Shown here piece by piece: positions 60,836 to 64,000 of a DNA stretch of 64,000 nucleotides (the first letter of the stretch is position 1; each line of letters opens with the position of its first letter). The notes beneath the pieces were generated by a model that saw nothing but the letters and a program-made list of their open reading frames with translations, ran no database searches and had not been told where the DNA came from. Origin of the DNA: Mycoplana azooxidifex (GTDB taxonomy: Bacteria > Pseudomonadota > Alphaproteobacteria > Rhizobiales > Rhizobiaceae); assembly GCF_014196765.1 (NCBI RefSeq), contig NZ_JACIEE010000014.1, positions 90,741 through 154,740 on the forward strand, given 5' to 3'. The translations under genes were made by a program, and so were the position numbers.

Positions 60836-61162
60836 TCACGCTTTGAACCGTTCGACCGCCGTCAGGCGGCGCATCAATGGCGTCGCCTTAGAGCGATAGA
60901 TCTCGCTGCGAAGCCAGTTCAATTCCTCCTCGAGCATCGGTTCGGCCACTTCTGTCCACCAGGCTTTCGGGCGGCCATCGCTACCGTCCGACCGCCGATA
61001 TCCCCTTCCCTTCAGCTGATCCTTGGAATCAAAGGGGCTGTTCTCGGCGAAGACGCGGACACGCGATTGCTGACTGGCCGCGTAGAGCTCGCCAAAGGGC
61101 GACTTCGCTTGCCCCCTGCCCTTCCGATCGCCCCCTCTTGCTTGCAAAAGATTTTCAGCCAC
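60836..61162 (-). pseudogene. C-terminal remnant of DNA polymerase III epsilon-like exonuclease
   Basis: 108 codons. RVRVFAENSPFDSKDQLKGR, RRSDGSDGRPKAWWTEVAEP and EELNWLRSEIYRSKATPLMR resemble the C-terminal region of plasmid-borne 3'-5' exonuclease proteins of rhizobia. The exonuclease domain itself (DExD motifs) is missing, so this is probably a truncated tail. Assignment from memory of the C-terminal pattern. Confidence 0.5.
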
Positions 61163-61799
61163 TGCTTAAGAGCACACCCTCCCCGGCTTGTAGGGGCAGT
61201 GCCTTGAAATGTCAGAGGGACGATATCTTTGTCGGAGATCTTCTAGTGTTTCAGATTCCTTTCACAACTTGCTTCTCACAACTTCAAGCGCTCTCGAGAC
61301 CTAAACCAAGCTGCCGAGCTCAGCCTAAGCGAACATCGAGAAGCTGCTTTCAAAAAAATGTGTCTTTTCAAGTTATTAGAATGGTGGTCAGCTGACCACT
61401 GTGCAATCCGGTGTCAAGTAATGCCTGGGGACAGCGTGCATCGTTGTGGGCGTGAGATCCGCCATGACCGTGACTTGTATGTATCGGCGCTGACGCTGCC
61501 GTCCGTCCTTGGCTTCGAGTTGAGGCAGCGATGTGTCCAAGGCGCGGCCGGCTGCCGCAATATTTCTGCGAACACAGTTTTATGCGTGGCCAATTCGGCA
61601 TCGAGTGCGGGCTCGTCTACGGGCGGTTCCTGACCGTGGCCTCGGCCGGGAGACAAGGAACTAGGAACTGGTCCGCCTGCGCGTCCTGCCTTCGCAGAAG
61701 GCTGCGGTCGAGGCTACCATTGCCGGCAAAAAGGACAGAGTGTCACTGGATGACAAAACGGCTGTAGCCGCCTCTTGCGGGTTCCATCACGGCCGAACG
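61163..61799. other. Long non-coding or decayed stretch
   Basis: 637 bp without a gene I can support. A minus-strand frame (61414-61656) contains LDAELATHKTVFAEILRQPA, which looks protein-like but has no recognised family. Codon bias is lost in the rest. Probably the decayed 3' flank of the recombinase pseudogene. Confidence 0.4.
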
Positions 61800-62775
61800 A
61801 GAAGCCCTTCATCGCTGGAGTCCGCGACTTGTACCGCGATCGGTGCATGACCTCTGGCATTGGCACGCCGCGATTGGCGGCCCCGGTCAGATAGCTTGGG
61901 CGCAGTCCGTGGCCGGAGAATTCTTGCGGAACAAGCCCGGCCTTGGCACAGCGGGATTGATCGATTGCGCTGTCAGCGCCCGGCATCGACATCGGCCCAC
62001 TGGTCGATGCAGCGGAACACTGGGCCGCTATCAATCCGGGCCTCCTGCAGCCAACGCTTCAGGGCTTCCACGGCTGGCCGATCATCGGCGACACCGCGTC
62101 GTCGCCTGGCCCGGTTGTCTTGGTGCGGCCGAGGCGGATGGCGAGGCAGGGCAGGGCAGGGAAGCCGGATCGTCGGGCATGGCGCGGACCGGCTTCTCCC
62201 CGATGCGCAGGTTGGCGATCTCCGAGCGCCGGCGGCGGCCGGAGGCAAAGGCGGTCAGGAGAATGGCGCGGTCGCGGATGTCGACAAAGCGATCGCCGGT
62301 ACAGTGGACAGCAATTGGGCGAGAACATCAGAGGTGACAGAGCTCTTGCCCTGCCGCGGGCGCCCGGTGGCACGGACGGCCAGCCGCAGCGCAGTCTTCA
62401 GCGACGGGGCGGAGAAGGCACGGCAAGCCCGCGCCAGCGCGTCACGATCGACCACGAGGTCAGTCGTCGCACGGTTGCCGGCGCATGCCGCCCGTCGACG
62501 CGCAGCAGTCCTTGGTCTGTCAAGCCGGCGTCAACCACCGCCGGCATCCTGTGCGCCGGATCGTCGTCACGTCGAGCCGGATCCGAGAGGTGGCGGGCGA
62601 CGAATTTTAGCAGCAGCGCTTCGGGGGCGGGCCAGGGGAGGGGAGCGCCGGCAGTCAGTGCACACCAGGCCTCCAGGTTGGCAAGTTGGTCGCGCCGGTT
62701 GAATGGCAGGGTGGCATCGAGCGCGTCCAGTTCTTCGGCGCGTTTGAAGACGGATGTAGAGGAGGCCTCGTTCAT
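61800..62775 (-). pseudogene. Tyrosine recombinase type 2, decayed paralog
   Basis: Pieces in all three minus frames align in order with the intact recombinase at 58569: RAEELDALDATLPFNRRDQL, LEAWCALTAGAPLPWPAPEA, TSWSIVTRWRGLAV, FSAPSLKTALRLAVRATGRP, then RSEI-region pieces and GHGLRPSYLTGAANRGVPMP. A block of about 37 residues after DQL is deleted and several frameshifts follow. The C-terminal Tyr region is lost. Its start at 62775 overlaps the antitoxin stop (ATGA), like the intact copy overlapping vapC. Confidence 0.85.
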
Positions 62776-63110
62776 ACCGGCAGGCCGTAGGCGTCGTAGA
62801 GATCCTCGTGTGTCGACGTCTTATCTTGGTTCCAGCCCGTCTTACCATCAGCGGCGTGAGCCCAGACCTCGTCGATCGAACGAAAACGACCGACTTGGGT
62901 CCGTTTGCCGCTGTGGGCGGCCCCCGCTATGTCTGCAGCGGCTTCTTCTGCTGTCCCGTTTGGAGGGAGCCCATCCTCCCGTAAGAAAATGGCGAGCTGC
63001 GCTACGGGTCGTTCGCCCCGGCACACAAACACTTCGTCTGCCCGGAACACCAGATCGACCAGCTCTTCCAACCGCTCTGCCGCTTCTCTTACATCAACGA
63101 AGATCTTCAT
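62772..63110 (-). CDS. Phd-like antitoxin or antitoxin-domain protein
   Basis: 112 residues. MKIFVDVREAAERLEELVDL, then VFRADEVFVCRGERPVAQLA, is Phd-like at the N-terminus; the C-terminal part (AAHSGKRTQVGRFRSIDEVW) is longer than in typical Phd. It is 8 bp after the PIN toxin gene. It may be a second antitoxin for that toxin or the orphan of another pair. Confidence 0.65.
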   Translation of the reverse strand: MKIFVDVREAAERLEELVDLVFRADEVFVCRGERPVAQLAIFLREDGLPPNGTAEEAAADIAGAAHSGKRTQVGRFRSIDEVWAHAADGKTGWNQDKTSTHEDLYDAYGLPV

Positions 63111-63118
63111 CGGCTTGC

Positions 63119-63496
63119 CTACCAGATGCGTTCATTCAGCACCGCGTCGAAAGCGCCGTCCAAGGAAACAAACGCGCAATGTTCCAGCCGTGTCTGGGCA
63201 GCAAGAAGGCGGTCCCATGGGTCGCGGTGGTCCCAGTCGAAGCTTGCTGCCAGTTCGGCATGCAGATCCGTGATGGCAAGCATCTGCAAGCCGCTGGCCC
63301 TAACGGCGGCCCGCAGCTCCTGTGGCTTCAGATCAAGCTTTCTCGCCCGTATCTTGTTGTCGAGCTCGTAGAAGGAGACGGCGCTGACGAGAATCGTATT
63401 GGCCTTGTCCTCGATCATCGATCGTGCCGTCCTGGAGAGGCGATCGCTGCCGATCGTCCACCAATAGACGGCGTGGCTGTCGAGCAGGACCTTCAT
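63119..63496 (-). CDS. PIN-domain toxin (VapC/PilT-type)
   Basis: 125 residues. Acidic PIN residues in MKVLLDSHAVYWWTIGSDRL (Asp), SAVSFYELDNKIRARKLDLK (Glu) and FDWDHRDPWDRLLAAQTRLE (Asp pair). It is of the type usually preceded by a Phd antitoxin whose stop overlaps its start (ATGA here). The frame is complete. Confidence 0.88.
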   Translation of the reverse strand: MKVLLDSHAVYWWTIGSDRLSRTARSMIEDKANTILVSAVSFYELDNKIRARKLDLKPQELRAAVRASGLQMLAITDLHAELAASFDWDHRDPWDRLLAAQTRLEHCAFVSLDGAFDAVLNERIW

Positions 63497-63782
63497 GTCG
63501 GCTGGCTGCCGCCCTCGGGCTTGCCGCGGAATATGTCGACGCCGTCATTCCAGTCGCCGGCATCGATGGCGGCCTGCTCCGCGTCGATATCGTCGAGCAA
63601 ATCCTCTGGCAGGTTACGCTGGCGCAGCAGGCCAAACGGACGTTTGTCTCCATCTGCCGGGCAATGCGCGCATAGACTGCGTTGCCGCGCATGATCATGA
63701 TTTCCTCGCCGTGGCTGGCGCGCTCGAGCACCTCAGCAAAACGCTTGCGGGCCTCACTGATCTTGTAGCTGGTTTGCGGCAC
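63493..63782 (-). pseudogene. Phd-type antitoxin with frameshift
   Basis: From GTG 63782 the frame reads KISEARKRFAEVLERASHGE and IMIMRGNAVYARIARQME, the Phd N-terminus, then enters a wrong frame. One base removed in the TTT run at 63633-63636 would join it to LLRQRNLPEDLLDDIDAEQA and DAGDWNDGVDIFRGKPEGG, whose stop overlaps the toxin start. So the antitoxin is one frameshift from complete while its toxin is intact. Confidence 0.72.
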
Positions 63783-64000
63783 ACCAACGACGACGACAAC
63801 CGGTAATGAAAGCTACTGGATAACTACCTTTCGTAAGGCAATCTGTTAACCATGATATCAATGCGTTGCGATCTCGCAATGTTGCCCAGTCCAGCGCTTT
63901 TGGAGGTAAGTGGGGCAGATTCGGTGGCAGTGCCGACGCAGGAGGCAATGCTGCCAGATGTGACGTGTATCGCAGCGCTCTCTTTGGCGCGATCTGTCGT
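63783..64000. other. Right edge, unassigned
   Basis: 218 bp. A minus-strand frame (63754-63948) starts MPPASALPPNLPHLPPKALD and has a Leu-Pro-rich start like some Fic or transposase proteins, but it merges into the antitoxin region in another frame. Not callable. Confidence 0.3.

Noticed and set aside
63754..63948. Fic-like or transposase N-terminus on the minus strand
   Set aside because: Only a Leu/Pro-rich opening is suggestive; no catalytic motif, and it runs into the antitoxin region out of frame.

Overview
The window looks like an accessory (megaplasmid or genomic-island) region of a GC-rich alphaproteobacterium, probably a Rhizobiaceae member (Shinella/Ensifer/Rhizobium-like). This rests on gene types: TrbBCD conjugation remnants, MmyB-type and LysR/AraC/MarR regulators beside single oxidoreductase genes, DUF1488, an ScpB-DUF1403-integrase module, a TRAP/enolase-superfamily operon, bufferin-type MNIO genes and many IS families. 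I saw no rRNA, tRNA, CRISPR array or replication origin. Species assignment is inference.

Region 1 (1-25.5 kb) is a mosaic of small redox cassettes, each an NAD(P)-dependent enzyme with its own regulator: AraC(partial)/NmrA, MmyB-type/epimerase, quinone oxidoreductase/AraC, a Tat-exported aldo-keto reductase, a Tat-type intradiol dioxygenase and an MBL hydrolase beside a LysR gene, SDR/LysR, MarR/epimerase, and AraC/MFS. A decayed conjugation fragment (trbB without its P-loop, trbC, trbD without its 3' end) lies at 11.5-13.05 kb. Three related SDR genes follow, two sharing a 32-bp upstream element. A broken SDR, a MipA/OmpV protein, a VTT-domain protein and a phospholipid-methyltransferase-like protein close the region.

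Region 2 (25.5-30.2 kb) is an IS graveyard: LysR, IS5-type and IstB fragments, IS21-type terminal repeats, small hypothetical genes (DUF1488, a gene split by an in-frame TAA) and an intact IS110-family (IS1111-like) element followed by an inverted 157-bp partial copy.

Region 3 (30.2-41.1 kb) has a denser stress/ion-homeostasis content: BCCT transporter, XRE-type regulator, MscS channel, truncated nrsF abutting a truncated bufA, then bufB-bufC-doxX, a ClC remnant, SulP with a structured leader, and two tandem membrane-anchored paralogs divergent from a small exported protein. Region 4 (41.1-45.9 kb) is rearranged again: GFA, IS5, IS3, LysR and EamA fragments, then a DapA-like aldolase, a frameshifted LysE/ArgO exporter and divergent argP. 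Region 5 (45.9-50.9 kb) is a clean GntR-controlled operon for uptake (TRAP DctQMP) and probable dehydration (enolase superfamily) of a sugar acid.

Region 6 (51.1-64 kb) is mobile-element territory: a nonsense-mutated IS3-family element, an orphan DUF6527 gene with an IS481-family element inserted at its stop codon, ScpB-DUF1403 divergent from a tyrosine recombinase, a NUDIX gene between two copies of the recombinase 3' end, and two toxin-antitoxin modules each fused by overlap to a second type of tyrosine recombinase, one intact and one decayed. The most interesting candidates are the truncated bufferin cluster, the paired membrane proteins with the exported partner, and the repeated toxin-antitoxin/recombinase architecture.
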